Positions 18,794-28,716 of a stretch of DNA of 34,586 bases are shown here, piece after piece. The stretch comes from Gemmatimonas phototrophica (lineage in GTDB: Bacteria; Gemmatimonadota; Gemmatimonadetes; Gemmatimonadales; Gemmatimonadaceae): the NCBI GenBank assembly GCA_945870175.1, contig CAMBRJ010000003.1:1-34586 (forward strand), given 5' to 3'. Both the position numbers and the translations under genes were made by a program. The first letter of the stretch is position 1, and each line of letters opens with the position of its first letter. The notes beneath the pieces were generated by a model. It made no database searches, was not told where the DNA came from, and was given only the letters and a program-made list of their open reading frames with translations.

Positions 18794-19165
18794 TTACACC
18801 TTGCGCACGAACTCCGACTTGAGCTTCATCGCGCCGATCCCGTCGATTTTACAGTCGATATCATGATCGCCGCCGACCAGGCGGATGTTCTTCACCTTCG
18901 TGCCGACCTTCACCACCAACGACGTGCCCTTGATCTTGAGATCCTTGATCACGGTCACCGTGTCGCCATCGGCCAGCGGCGTGCCATTCGCGTCCTTGAT
19001 GACGCCCGATCCCGTCTCGGCGTCGTCGCTCGAGGCCACGGCCGCGGTCGACCACTCGTGGGCGCACTCCGGACAGACGTACAGCGTGCCCATCTCATAG
19101 GTGTACACGGAACCGCACGCGGGGCACGGCGGCAGCGTCGATTCGGGTGGCGATTCATCAATCAT
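18794..19165 (-). CDS. PhnA/YjdM-family zinc-ribbon protein
   Basis: [28 protein letters not shown]...[69 protein letters not shown]. Confidence 0.92.
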   Translation of the reverse strand: MIDESPPESTLPPCPACGSVYTYEMGTLYVCPECAHEWSTAAVASSDDAETGSGVIKDANGTPLADGDTVTVIKDLKIKGTSLVVKVGTKVKNIRLVGGDHDIDCKIDGIGAMKLKSEFVRKV

Positions 19166-19221
19166 GACATCCTGTGGCGTGAGGGGAGGTCCCCGCAAGT
19201 TATCGGTGACCGGAAACGAAA

Positions 19222-19253
19222 CAGCCCCCGATCCGTTGCCGGATCGAGGGCTG
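19222..19253 (-). terminator. Intrinsic terminator of the LVIVD-repeat protein gene
   Basis: CAGCCCCCGATCCG - TTGC - CGGATCGAGGGCTG (14-bp stem, one mismatch); on the minus strand followed by TGTTTCGTTTCC. Confidence 0.75.
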
Positions 19254-19273
19254 CGTGCTTCGTCGCGCGAGCC

Positions 19274-21256
19274 TTACATCGCCAGCGTCTGCAGATCCTG
19301 CAGCGCCTTCTTCAGCAGGTCCGTCTTTTTCGGGTCGCAGCTGCGGCTGGCTTCGACATCCGACACCAGCTTGGTGAGCGTCGCGTTGCGTGCCGCACCA
19401 GACGTCTTCTCGGCGCTCGAGATCGACGAGCGGATCTCCGAGATCTTCGCCGGCGCCACACAACCCTTCCGCTCCAGCTGATCCGTGTACGCCTTCGCCA
19501 GCGCGAAGCTGGGCGGCCACGAGATCTTCGGCTGACCCTGCGCGTTCAGGTAGTCCCACTTCACCGTGTTCGACGCATCGATCTCGTTCTGCGAGATGAA
19601 CTCGCTCGGCACGAGTTCGGCCACGTCGAGACCACGCGCGATTTCCGAGCTCACGATCGAGCCGTTGTACCAGTACACCGACCACGAACCGCCCTGCGCC
19701 ATGCGGGTGGAATCGATCGGGCCGCGATCGAACGAGGCGATTTCCTTCGGCTTCGACGGGTCCGTCCAGTCGAATACCGAGATGCCGCCCTGATACCACG
19801 ACTGCACCATGACATCGCGACCCGGGATCGGGATCAGCGAGCCGTTGTGCGCGACGCAGTTTTCGTTCGACGACTGCACGGTCGGAATCTTGTAGTAGCT
19901 CTTGAACACGAGCTTCTTGTTCACGATCGAGAAGATCGCGTTGGCGCCCCATTCCGGCTTGTCACCGGCGCGGCACTTGGGCGACGAACCACCGCCCCAC
20001 TCGTCGGAGAACAGCATCTGCGTGCCGTCGTTGTTGAACGTCGCCGAATGCCAGTAGGCGAAGTTCGAGTCGGCGGCCGCATCGAGACGCACCGGCGCGA
20101 TCGGGTTGCTGATGTCGATCAGCAGGCCGTGTCCTTCACAGGCGCCACCCGCCAGTCCGAGCGCCGGGTACACCGTGATGTCGTGGCACTGCGAGCGCTC
20201 GCCGCCACGACCCGCCGGCGCGCCACCTGCCGCCCCGGCGAACATCGTGTTGATCGCACCCTGCGCCATACCGCGCACGGCGGCGCTGTCGGCCGCGTTC
20301 ACCGACGTGCCGCCACGCGCCTTCATGGCGTTGTCCAGCAACGGACGGATCACCTGCGGCGGCACCACCATGTCCATGCCCGACTGCGGGTTCTTCGCGA
20401 TGAACCCGCCGGCAGCCTTCGCCGTGGCGAGCGTCTTCACGGCCGCTTCCTTGTCGGCATCGGACAGGCCGTGAGCCGGCGCGGCGCCGAGGCCAGCGAA
20501 GATGTTGGCACGACCAACCACCGCGGCGCTGGCCGGGTTGGCGAGCGGCACCTTGATGATCTCGATGCGTAGGCGCGACGAGTTCGGATCGTCCGCCGCA
20601 AGATCCGCGCAACCGGCGAGTTCGCCGGCCGAACGGATGCCCGACGAACCGGACACGTAGATGTACACGTTGTCCTTGTCCTTCGGATCCTCGAGCACCG
20701 TGTGCGTGTGTGAACCGCGGCACGTTTGCACGTTCGCGATCAGCTTCGGGTTCTTGATGTCGCTGATGTCGAACACGCGCACGCCACGCATGCGATCCTT
20801 GCTGACGGGATCCGGCACGCCACCCGGCTTGCAGTCCACGCGGCCGTTGTTCGCTTCGGCCGACATGAACATCAGGTTCTTGTACACCGAGATGTCGTTC
20901 TGCGAGGCGGGGCAGGTGTACGCCACCACGAGCACCGGCTTGGCCGGGTTCGAAATGTCCCAGATCACCGGGCCATTGTAGTTACCCTGAATCGCGTACT
21001 TGCCCGTGAAGGCGAGATCGGAATTCGTGATGCCGAGGAAGCCCGGCGGTGAGACCGCCTTCGCCACGACCTTCATGTTCGAGATCGCTTCGCCGGCGTC
21101 AAACAGGCCGGCTTTGAGGCCGACGCGCGGATCGTTCATCGGCGTCGGTGCAGTCTTGGGCTTGGACGGCGCGCAGGCCGCGAGGCCCAGTAGCGCCATG
21201 GCCGCGTAACCCGTGACAACACTCGCCCCGCGACGACGCGGAAGTGTTTTTAACAT
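19274..21256 (-). CDS. LVIVD-repeat lipoprotein
   Basis: Lipobox LLGLAACAPS; repeats such as GPVIWDISNPAKPVLVVAYT, RGVRVFDISDIKNPKLIANVQT, GLLIDISNPIAPVRL and GGISVFDWTDPSKPKEIASFD. Confidence 0.85.
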   Translation of the reverse strand: MLKTLPRRRGASVVTGYAAMALLGLAACAPSKPKTAPTPMNDPRVGLKAGLFDAGEAISNMKVVAKAVSPPGFLGITNSDLAFTGKYAIQGNYNGPVIWDISNPAKPVLVVAYTCPASQNDISVYKNLMFMSAEANNGRVDCKPGGVPDPVSKDRMRGVRVFDISDIKNPKLIANVQTCRGSHTHTVLEDPKDKDNVYIYVSGSSGIRSAGELAGCADLAADDPNSSRLRIEIIKVPLANPASAAVVGRANIFAGLGAAPAHGLSDADKEAAVKTLATAKAAGGFIAKNPQSGMDMVVPPQVIRPLLDNAMKARGGTSVNAADSAAVRGMAQGAINTMFAGAAGGAPAGRGGERSQCHDITVYPALGLAGGACEGHGLLIDISNPIAPVRLDAAADSNFAYWHSATFNNDGTQMLFSDEWGGGSSPKCRAGDKPEWGANAIFSIVNKKLVFKSYYKIPTVQSSNENCVAHNGSLIPIPGRDVMVQSWYQGGISVFDWTDPSKPKEIASFDRGPIDSTRMAQGGSWSVYWYNGSIVSSEIARGLDVAELVPSEFISQNEIDASNTVKWDYLNAQGQPKISWPPSFALAKAYTDQLERKGCVAPAKISEIRSSISSAEKTSGAARNATLTKLVSDVEASRSCDPKKTDLLKKALQDLQTLAM

Positions 21257-21332
21257 GTCTGTTCCTGTGTTCGAAAGGTGGTGGTACTCCGACAACATCA
21301 CGTCCAACAGCTCGCCCAACCGGCGCTTCGTG

Positions 21333-22079
21333 TTACGCCGGCGGGGCGAATCCCATCTCCAACATCATCGTGAACATCCGCTTGATCTCAGTGCTCTGAT
21401 CGACCTCGACATCGTTCGCGAACTTGAACACGGTTTCGTCCTGCCCCGCGCCCTGCGCCGCGAACAACGTCTTCACCATCGCCACGGCACCCCGGTGGTG
21501 CTGAATCATGTAGGTCAGAAACAACCGGTCGAACTCGGTGCCGCGCGCCGTGTTGAGTTCCTTCAGCTGCGCGTCGGTGAGCATCCCCGGCATCGACATC
21601 TGGCCCATCGCCATACCGCCCATGTCGTGGCCGGCCATGGCCGCCATGTCGTGCGCTGCGCCCGCCATCGTCACGTTACCGATCGAATCGACCATCGGCA
21701 CCGCCTGACGTCGGTCTTTCAGCCACGTCTGCATGATCGTGATCTCATCGGTCTGCGCATTGATGATGCGCGCCGTGAGCCGCTGCACCGACGCGCTCGC
21801 ACCGTGCGACGGCGCCCACCGGGAGATCGTGATCGCCTGCGCGTGGTGGTGGATCATGCCGCTCATGAAGTCCACGTCGGCCTGCACCCACGGATAGCGC
21901 AGGCTGTCGGCGCGCGCGCGCACGAGCGCGCCGGCATCGCCCATCTGAAACGGAGCGCCGGCCGACGAGGCCGACCGAGAGGTGGCGCAGGCCGTCATGG
22001 CGACCAGCCCGGCGCTCAAGGCAGCCAGGCGGATCGGACGGCGGAGGGAATTGGGCATCGGTTTAGTCACGTGATTCAA
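21333..22079 (-). CDS. DUF305 domain-containing lipoprotein
   Basis: Lipobox LVAMTACATS; VDFMSGMIHHHAQAITIS and FDRLFLTYMIQHHRGAVAMV; central Met/His-rich segment. Confidence 0.92.
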   Translation of the reverse strand: MNHVTKPMPNSLRRPIRLAALSAGLVAMTACATSRSASSAGAPFQMGDAGALVRARADSLRYPWVQADVDFMSGMIHHHAQAITISRWAPSHGASASVQRLTARIINAQTDEITIMQTWLKDRRQAVPMVDSIGNVTMAGAAHDMAAMAGHDMGGMAMGQMSMPGMLTDAQLKELNTARGTEFDRLFLTYMIQHHRGAVAMVKTLFAAQGAGQDETVFKFANDVEVDQSTEIKRMFTMMLEMGFAPPA

Positions 22080-22209
22080 TACCGGCCGCGGACGGAAAGG
22101 GTTAGTCTGTAAGGGTATAGAGGGAGAGGGCTCGCAGCAATCGGCCGGCTCGCCCCGTCAGTCAGCCTCAAATGAGCCGCCTTGCGGATGAGCCTGCACC
22201 CAATGGGGA

Positions 22210-22941
22210 CTAAAGGCCCCTGAGCGTGATCGGACGTGATCCAGTCACCGTGACCAGTGCGAGCCGCCGCAGGTGCACCGAATCGGCGGCGGCCACATAC
22301 GCCGACGTCTGCTGCGACGACACCAGCGCCCGTGTGAGCTGGGCCAGACCGCCGCACACATACCGGTTGCACAGATTCGAGCGCATCGCACGCGGCAGAT
22401 TGCAGCCGGTCGTGGTGTGAAACACGCACGAACCACGGTAATGACGGGCCGGCAGGTACGACGCATACCGCGCCTCCAGCGACTCCGGGGTCACCGTCTC
22501 CCCATCGTCGGTCAGCTGCGCCCGCACCCGCATGATGCTGTCGGCGTGCAGAAATCCGTGCGTCCCGCCGGCGGTGCAGCACTCGCCACCACAGGTCCCA
22601 CAGCTCGCGCCGATGATATCCGGCATCGCCGGGATCGAGTCGGGCAGCGCCCAGCCCGCATCCGCGCGGGCCGATTCGGCCTCGGCGGTCATCGACGCGC
22701 TGTTATCCCGGACCGCCTCGAGAAACGCCTCGGCGATCGTACCGCGCAGTTTGTCCAGAAACGCGTCGCGCGACTCCTCGGGGAGCTCGGTCGTGTTACG
22801 CGAGTTCGCCGGTAGCAGGATCACCGGCAACTCCGGCACTCCGTGTTCGGCGCCATCGGCGCGGGCGATCTGTTCGGCCTGCGCGGTGAGGCGGGCATTC
22901 CGGGCCCGCTGGGCCGCGATCGGACTTTCGCGCGAAGACAT
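22210..22941 (-). CDS. Cysteine-rich YkgJ-like cluster-binding protein (putative)
   Basis: CGTCGGECCTAGGTHGFL, SCVFHTTTGCNLPRAMRSNLCNRYVCGG; CxxCxxxCC arrangement. Confidence 0.55.
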   Translation of the reverse strand: MSSRESPIAAQRARNARLTAQAEQIARADGAEHGVPELPVILLPANSRNTTELPEESRDAFLDKLRGTIAEAFLEAVRDNSASMTAEAESARADAGWALPDSIPAMPDIIGASCGTCGGECCTAGGTHGFLHADSIMRVRAQLTDDGETVTPESLEARYASYLPARHYRGSCVFHTTTGCNLPRAMRSNLCNRYVCGGLAQLTRALVSSQQTSAYVAAADSVHLRRLALVTVTGSRPITLRGL

Positions 22942-22992
22942 GCCGCAAAGTACCCGGCACGGATCGGGCGGATATATGGTTGATTCCGCCAT

Positions 22993-24231
22993 ATGTCGAA
23001 ATCTCGATGGACCATCCCCCTCGGCGCCGTCCTCGTCCATCTGGGCATCGGCTCGGTGTACGCCTGGAGCACGCTCAATCGCCCGATCGTCGCCGCGCTC
23101 CCGCCGCAGCCGTGGTGGGGGAGTCCGCCGTACACCACGTTCACCGCCGCGCTCGTGCTGCTCGGCCTGAGCGCCGCCACGATGGGACCCTGGGTGGAGC
23201 GTCGGGGCGCGCGCGTCGCAGCCAAGACGTCGGCGATGTTCTTCGCCGGCGGACTTGCACTTGGCGGGCTCGGCCTGCTCTGGCAGCAGCCGCTCCTGCT
23301 GTTTCTCGGGCTCGGTATTCTCTGCGGCATCGGCTGCGGCATCGGCTACATCGCGCCGGTGAGCACGCTGGTGAAGTGGTTTCCCGAGCGACGCGGCATG
23401 GCCACGGGCTTCGCCATCATGGGATTCGGTGGCGGGGCATTTCTGGGCGGCTACGCGAATGCGTTTCTGATCGAGCAGATGGGCGTGGCGCGCGCCCTGT
23501 TCGTGCTGAGCGGGGTGTACTTCGCGCTCATGTCGGCCGGGGCGCTGCTGCTTCGCCCCGCCCCCGAATCGCTGCCGGGGGGAACCACACCGGCGGTCAC
23601 CGGACTCACTCGCAGTGAAGCAGTGCGCACGCCGCAGTTCCTGCTGCTGTGGGGCATGCTCTGTGTGAACGTCACCGCCGGGATCGGCATTCTCGCCCAG
23701 GCGTCACCCATGATGCAGGACCTCTTCGGCCGCACCCCCAAGCAGGCCGCGGCCATCGTGGCGGTGATCAGCCTGTTCAACGCCGGCGGACGGCTGCTCT
23801 GGTCGAGCGCGTCTGATCTGATGGGTCGACGCACCACGTATCTCATCTTTTTCGTGGCGCAGTTCGCACTGTTTTTGGCCATTCCGCGCTTCGCGCTGAT
23901 GGGTGCGTGGTGGCCGTTCCTGGCCTGCCTGCTCACGGTATTCACCATGTACGGCGGCGGCTTCGCGACCATGCCGGCGTTCCTGGCCGACCTGTTCGGC
24001 TCGCGCAACGTGGGGGCGATTCACGGCGCCGTGCTCACCGCGTGGAGCGTGGCGGCGGTCATGGGACCGGTGATCATCACCCAGCTGTCCGAGCGCGCCC
24101 GCGCGGCGCTGGCCCCGGGCGAACCGCGCGTCCACATCTACGACCAACCGCTGATGCTGCTGGCTGGGCTGCTCGCCGTCGGACTCGTGCTCACGCTCGC
24201 GGTGAAGCCGCTGCGGCAGCCCACGGCGTAA
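22993..24231 (+). CDS. OFA (oxalate/formate antiporter-like) family MFS transporter
   Basis: GSVYAWSTLNRPI; GIGCGIGYIAPVSTLVKWFPERRGMATGFAIMGFGGGAFLGG; GGRLLWSSASDLMGRR; about 12 TM segments. Confidence 0.9.
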   Translation: MSKSRWTIPLGAVLVHLGIGSVYAWSTLNRPIVAALPPQPWWGSPPYTTFTAALVLLGLSAATMGPWVERRGARVAAKTSAMFFAGGLALGGLGLLWQQPLLLFLGLGILCGIGCGIGYIAPVSTLVKWFPERRGMATGFAIMGFGGGAFLGGYANAFLIEQMGVARALFVLSGVYFALMSAGALLLRPAPESLPGGTTPAVTGLTRSEAVRTPQFLLLWGMLCVNVTAGIGILAQASPMMQDLFGRTPKQAAAIVAVISLFNAGGRLLWSSASDLMGRRTTYLIFFVAQFALFLAIPRFALMGAWWPFLACLLTVFTMYGGGFATMPAFLADLFGSRNVGAIHGAVLTAWSVAAVMGPVIITQLSERARAALAPGEPRVHIYDQPLMLLAGLLAVGLVLTLAVKPLRQPTA

Positions 24232-24250
24232 TCGCCGACAGCGGAATCGG

Positions 24251-25702
24251 CTACGGAGTAATCGCCGGCGACGCGAGCTGCTTCACCATGCGGTACCAGA
24301 ATTCCACGCTGTCGTGGAACGCTTTCACCCCCACGCGCTCGTCCTGGCCGTGGGCACGGCTCGGTTCCAGCTGTTCGAAGAAGATGGCCGAGATGCCGTA
24401 GGTGGGGATGCCGGCATTGCGCGTGAACAGTCCGTCGGTGGCGCCGGTGGACATCTCGGGCACCACCACAGCGCCGGGGAATCGCTCCTTCGTGAGTCGC
24501 TCCACCACGCCCATGACATCCGCGCGTAACGGCGACGCCGGGCTCGGCGTAATTGGCCCATCGGCCGTGACCTTGGCCAGCGACCCCACCACACGCTGAA
24601 TGGCGGCCCGCACCGAGTCGGGCACCTCATCGGGGAGCATGCGGCAATTGATGTTGGCCGAGGCGCGCTGCGGCAGCGCATTATCGGCATGTCCGCCGGT
24701 CAGCAGCGTGGCCACGCAGGTCGTGCGCATCACCGAGTTCCAGTACGGATTCGTGGCAGCCAGCGACTGCGCAGCGGCCGCGCTCATCGGTTGCGCGGCC
24801 ACGGCACGCATGAGGGCGGCCACCTCGGGGGTCTGAGTGGCAGCGCTCTGTTGGAAATAGGCGCGCGACACCTCGGTGAGTCGGATCGGAAACTCCGAGG
24901 CGCCGAACGTGATCAGGGCCGCCGAGAGATCGTAGATCGCGTTGTCCTTCCGCGGCACCGAGCTGTGCCCGCCGAGGTTCGTGGACTCGAGCTTGAAGTT
25001 GGCGAACACCTTCTCCGCGGCCTGCACCGAGTTCGACACGGGCGTGCCCTTGTCGAGCGCCCCGCCGCCGGCGTCGGTATTGAGGGCGTATTCCGCGTCG
25101 AGCTTCGCGCGGTGATTCGTGAGCAGCCACATCATCGAGCCGCTGGTGGTCTCCTCATCGGCCGTGAGCACCACCACGATGTCGCGATCCGGCACGAACT
25201 TCTCGCGCTTCCAACGCACCATATTCGCGACGATCGCGGCCACACCGGCCTTGTTGTCCTCGGCACCCCGCCCGTAGTACCAGCCGTCCTTCTCGACCAT
25301 CGTGAACGGATCGGTCGGCCAGTCACTCCGGTTGGCGGCCACGACGTCCAGATGCGCCATCAGCAGCATCGGCTTCTTGCCCGAGGCCCGTCCGCGTAGG
25401 CGCGCCACGAGTGACGTGAGTTCCGGACGTGGGCCAAGAAGCTGCACGTCGACCGCCGGGTAGCCGGCCGCCAGTAACCGGGCGGCCACGGCCTGCGCCG
25501 CCCGACGCACCCCGGGCGTGCCGGTCGTCGAGTTGATGTTCACCAGCTGCCGCAGGATGGCGCGTGCCTCCTGTTGATCGGCCGGCAACGGGGCAGGCTG
25601 CGCCGCCAGCGATTCAACCGGTCGCGCGAGCGTGCTCGTGAGCAAGATGCCCGAGATCGCCATCATCCACCGGGTTACGGCACACCGAGAACGGCAAAGC
25701 AT
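24251..25702 (-). CDS. M20/M25/M40-family metallopeptidase, secreted
   Basis: PMLLMAHLDVVAANRSDWPTDPFTMVEKDGWYYGRGAEDNKAGVAAIVANMVRW; VVVLTADEETTSGS; NTDAGGGAL; ATDGLFTRNAGIPTYGI. Start placed at MLCRSRC. Confidence 0.93.
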   Translation of the reverse strand: MLCRSRCAVTRWMMAISGILLTSTLARPVESLAAQPAPLPADQQEARAILRQLVNINSTTGTPGVRRAAQAVAARLLAAGYPAVDVQLLGPRPELTSLVARLRGRASGKKPMLLMAHLDVVAANRSDWPTDPFTMVEKDGWYYGRGAEDNKAGVAAIVANMVRWKREKFVPDRDIVVVLTADEETTSGSMMWLLTNHRAKLDAEYALNTDAGGGALDKGTPVSNSVQAAEKVFANFKLESTNLGGHSSVPRKDNAIYDLSAALITFGASEFPIRLTEVSRAYFQQSAATQTPEVAALMRAVAAQPMSAAAAQSLAATNPYWNSVMRTTCVATLLTGGHADNALPQRASANINCRMLPDEVPDSVRAAIQRVVGSLAKVTADGPITPSPASPLRADVMGVVERLTKERFPGAVVVPEMSTGATDGLFTRNAGIPTYGISAIFFEQLEPSRAHGQDERVGVKAFHDSVEFWYRMVKQLASPAITP

Positions 25703-25810
25703 GGTGGAATGGGGTCGATGGTCAATGAACAACAACGACAGCCTTCGTCTCGGCGAATATGCAGACAAATCGTTTGCAAAGGGGGGAGATCGGCCACAGG
25801 TTAAGCCCCG

Positions 25811-27568
25811 ATGCGAACCCAAACCCGACTCGCCGCGCTCGCACTGCTCGCGCTCGGCACCGCTTGCGCTCCCGCCGAGCAGGCCGCGGACGCCGTTCCC
25901 GCCACCGCCGGGTTCGCCCCCTTCGTGGACCGCTATCTCGACGGCTTCGCGCGCCGTCATCCCTCGATCGCCGCCGGCAACGGCTTGCACGATCACGACG
26001 ACCAGCTTGACGACTTCTCCGCGGCGGCCATCGCCGCCGAGATCACGACGCTCAAGACGGCAGCGGCCGAGCTCGCGGCGTTCAGCGATTCGTCACTCAC
26101 CCCCGACGAACGCGTGGACAAACGCATTCTCGCCGGCGTGATCGACGGCTGGCTGCTCGAGCAGGAAACGCTGGAGAACTGGAAGCGGAATCCGATGACG
26201 TACGCCAGTGCGTTGTCGGATGGCGTGCACAACCTGATGACGATGGAAAACGAGGCGGCGCCGGTGCGCATGCGTCGGATCATCACCAAGCTCGCCGGTG
26301 TGCCCGCATTGCTTCAGGCGGCGCGCACGAACATCGTCACGCCGCCCCGGATCTTCGCCGAACGCGGACTCGGCATGATGCGCGGCGCATCCACGATGCT
26401 CACCACCGACCTGCCCGTCGCCTTCGTCACGGCGAACGGCACACCGCTCATGGATTCACTATTGAGCGCGGCGACCGTCGCGGCGAAGGCCATCGACGCG
26501 TACACCGCCGATTTCGAGAAGACTGTACTCCCCACCGCCAACGGCGAGTGGAAGGTCGGTGGTGACGCCGTCGCCCGACGCTATCGCGCGGAAGAACTCA
26601 TCGACGTGCCGCTGGCCGACCTGGCCGCGCTGGGTGAGCGCGAACTGCAGCTGGCGCAGGAGCGCTTCCGCGCCGCGGCGCGGCGATTGGCGCCCGGCGC
26701 CGATCCGCAGGCCACGTGGCTCACGATCCGCCGCAATCATCCCAAGCGCGGCGAGGTCGTCGCGGCCGCACAGGCTGTCGTGGATTCGCTCACGCGCTTC
26801 GTCGCGGCCAAGAATCTGGCCGTGGTGCCCAATGGCGAACATGTCGTGGTCAAACCCGCGCAGCCGTTTTCGCTGGGCTTCGCGTCGATGCACGCGTCGC
26901 CCCCGCTCGAAAAGACGCCGTTGCAAAGTTTCTACTACATCACCGACGCCGACTCGCTCGAATCGCTCGCGCAGCAGGACGCATGGCTCGAACGCTTCAA
27001 CTTCGCCTCACTGGCGATCACGTCGGCGCACGAAGCGATGCCCGGTCATTGGCTGCACTCCGTGCACATGCGCGACACGCCGGGCAAGATCCGTCGCATC
27101 TGGATCGGTCTGAATCCGTTTCCGCAGCCGTCTTCTGGACAGGACGGCTGGGCGCACTATTCCGAAGAGCTGGTCGTCGAGCAGGGTTTCATGAACGGCG
27201 ACCCGCGCTATGCACTCGCCCAACTCAGTGACGCGCTCACGCGCATCTGTCGATTGCTGTCGGGCATTCGATTGCACACCGGCGAATGGACGCTCGCCCA
27301 GGCGCAGGCCTGCTTCGAGCAACAGGCCTATGTCGCGGCTCCCGCCGCCAAACGTGAAGCGGAACGCGGCACCTACGACCCCACCTACGGCGGTTACTTC
27401 CTGGGCAAGCGCGGCATGCTCACGCTGCGGCGCGATGTACAGGCGGCACAGGGTGACAAGTTCAACCTCCGCGAGTTCCACGAACGCGTTATGAAGAACG
27501 GCATCGCGCCGATCTGGGCGCACCGGCAGCTGCTGCTGCCGGGTGACACCTCACGGGTAATTCAGTGA
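25811..27568 (+). CDS. DUF885 lipoprotein with intact HExxPGH motif
   Basis: Lipobox LALGTACAP; SAHEAMPGHWLHSVH; HYSEELVVEQGF; IRLHTGEWTLAQAQACFEQQA. First gene of the plus-strand operon. Confidence 0.9.
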   Translation: MRTQTRLAALALLALGTACAPAEQAADAVPATAGFAPFVDRYLDGFARRHPSIAAGNGLHDHDDQLDDFSAAAIAAEITTLKTAAAELAAFSDSSLTPDERVDKRILAGVIDGWLLEQETLENWKRNPMTYASALSDGVHNLMTMENEAAPVRMRRIITKLAGVPALLQAARTNIVTPPRIFAERGLGMMRGASTMLTTDLPVAFVTANGTPLMDSLLSAATVAAKAIDAYTADFEKTVLPTANGEWKVGGDAVARRYRAEELIDVPLADLAALGERELQLAQERFRAAARRLAPGADPQATWLTIRRNHPKRGEVVAAAQAVVDSLTRFVAAKNLAVVPNGEHVVVKPAQPFSLGFASMHASPPLEKTPLQSFYYITDADSLESLAQQDAWLERFNFASLAITSAHEAMPGHWLHSVHMRDTPGKIRRIWIGLNPFPQPSSGQDGWAHYSEELVVEQGFMNGDPRYALAQLSDALTRICRLLSGIRLHTGEWTLAQAQACFEQQAYVAAPAAKREAERGTYDPTYGGYFLGKRGMLTLRRDVQAAQGDKFNLREFHERVMKNGIAPIWAHRQLLLPGDTSRVIQ

Positions 27569-28716
27569 CCGCCAGCAACGACATCGTTCGTGTAGGCGTG
27601 CTCGGCGCCGGCGCCTGGGCACAGTTCGCGCACTTGCCTGGCTGGAAGCGCGATCCGCGTTGCACTATCGTCGCGATCGCCGATCCCATCGTCGAGCGTG
27701 CCCGCGAGTTCGCGGCGCAGTTCGACATTCCCAATGTGTATGCCACACACGAAGAGCTGATCGCGCGTACCGATATCGATGTGGTCGACGTCTGCACCCC
27801 CAGCGCCACGCACTTTGCATTGAGCTGCGCGGCACTGGAAGCCGGCAAGCATGTGCTGTGCGAGAAGCCCGTGGCGTATGATTTCACCGAAACGCGACGG
27901 GCGGCCGCCCTGGCCGCCAGCAAAGGCCTCAAGACCAAGCTCGGCTTCACCTTCCGCTACTCGCCGGCCATGCGCTACATGAAAGCGCTGATCGACGAGG
28001 GGTATATCGGCACGCCGTTCATCTTCAACGGCTACGAGCAGAACTCGCAGTGGCTCGATCCGCAAACGCCGTTGCGTCAGGTCGATCATGAGGCCGACCA
28101 AACGGAGATTCACGTCTCGTCGCTGGAAGGCTACGGCGCGCCGATCATGGACATCGGCCACCTGTTCATGGGCAGTCGCTTCAAGTCGGTGGTGGGCACG
28201 ATGAAGAACTTCATCCCCGAGCGCATGGTGCGCGCCACCGGCACGATGATGCGCATGAATATCGACGATGGCGACATATTTATCGGCGAGTTCGACAACG
28301 GCGGCATTGGCTCCATTCAAACCAGCTTCGTGACCGTCGGAAACTATCCCGGCATCGAAGCGCGGGTGTATGGCAGCAAGGGCGCCTTGATCTGCCGACT
28401 GGTGGAAGAGAACGGCATCTGCGAAACGCTGAAAGGTGCGACGGCCGACGCCGTGGAGTTCAAGGAGCTCGAGATTCCGCAGCGCTTCTATCCGGCCGGC
28501 GGCAGTGCACGCGAATCGTGGCGTTCGCTGTTTTACGCGAACCTCATCGGCTCGTTCATCTCCGAGATCCGCGGCGAGGTGGAGGGCAACGAAGGCAACT
28601 TTGAAGATGGGGCGCATGTGCAGGAGCTCATCAATGCCGTCGAGCGCTCGTTCCGCGAACGCCGCTGGGTGAACATTCCGCTCGAACAGCCTTCCACCGC
28701 GGGATCGGCATCCTGA
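27565..28716 (+). CDS. Gfo/Idh/MocA-family oxidoreductase
   Basis: RVGVLGAGAWAQFAHLPGW Rossmann motif; DVVDVCTPSATHFALSCAALEAGKHVLCEKPVA. GTG start overlaps the upstream stop. Confidence 0.93.
   Translation: MTASNDIVRVGVLGAGAWAQFAHLPGWKRDPRCTIVAIADPIVERAREFAAQFDIPNVYATHEELIARTDIDVVDVCTPSATHFALSCAALEAGKHVLCEKPVAYDFTETRRAAALAASKGLKTKLGFTFRYSPAMRYMKALIDEGYIGTPFIFNGYEQNSQWLDPQTPLRQVDHEADQTEIHVSSLEGYGAPIMDIGHLFMGSRFKSVVGTMKNFIPERMVRATGTMMRMNIDDGDIFIGEFDNGGIGSIQTSFVTVGNYPGIEARVYGSKGALICRLVEENGICETLKGATADAVEFKELEIPQRFYPAGGSARESWRSLFYANLIGSFISEIRGEVEGNEGNFEDGAHVQELINAVERSFRERRWVNIPLEQPSTAGSAS

Noticed and set aside
18863-20572. 569-aa plus-strand ORF antisense to the YjdM and LVIVD genes
   Set aside because: Arg/His-rich, low-complexity composition typical of antisense frames in high-GC DNA; the opposite strand encodes recognisable domains with signal peptide and terminator.
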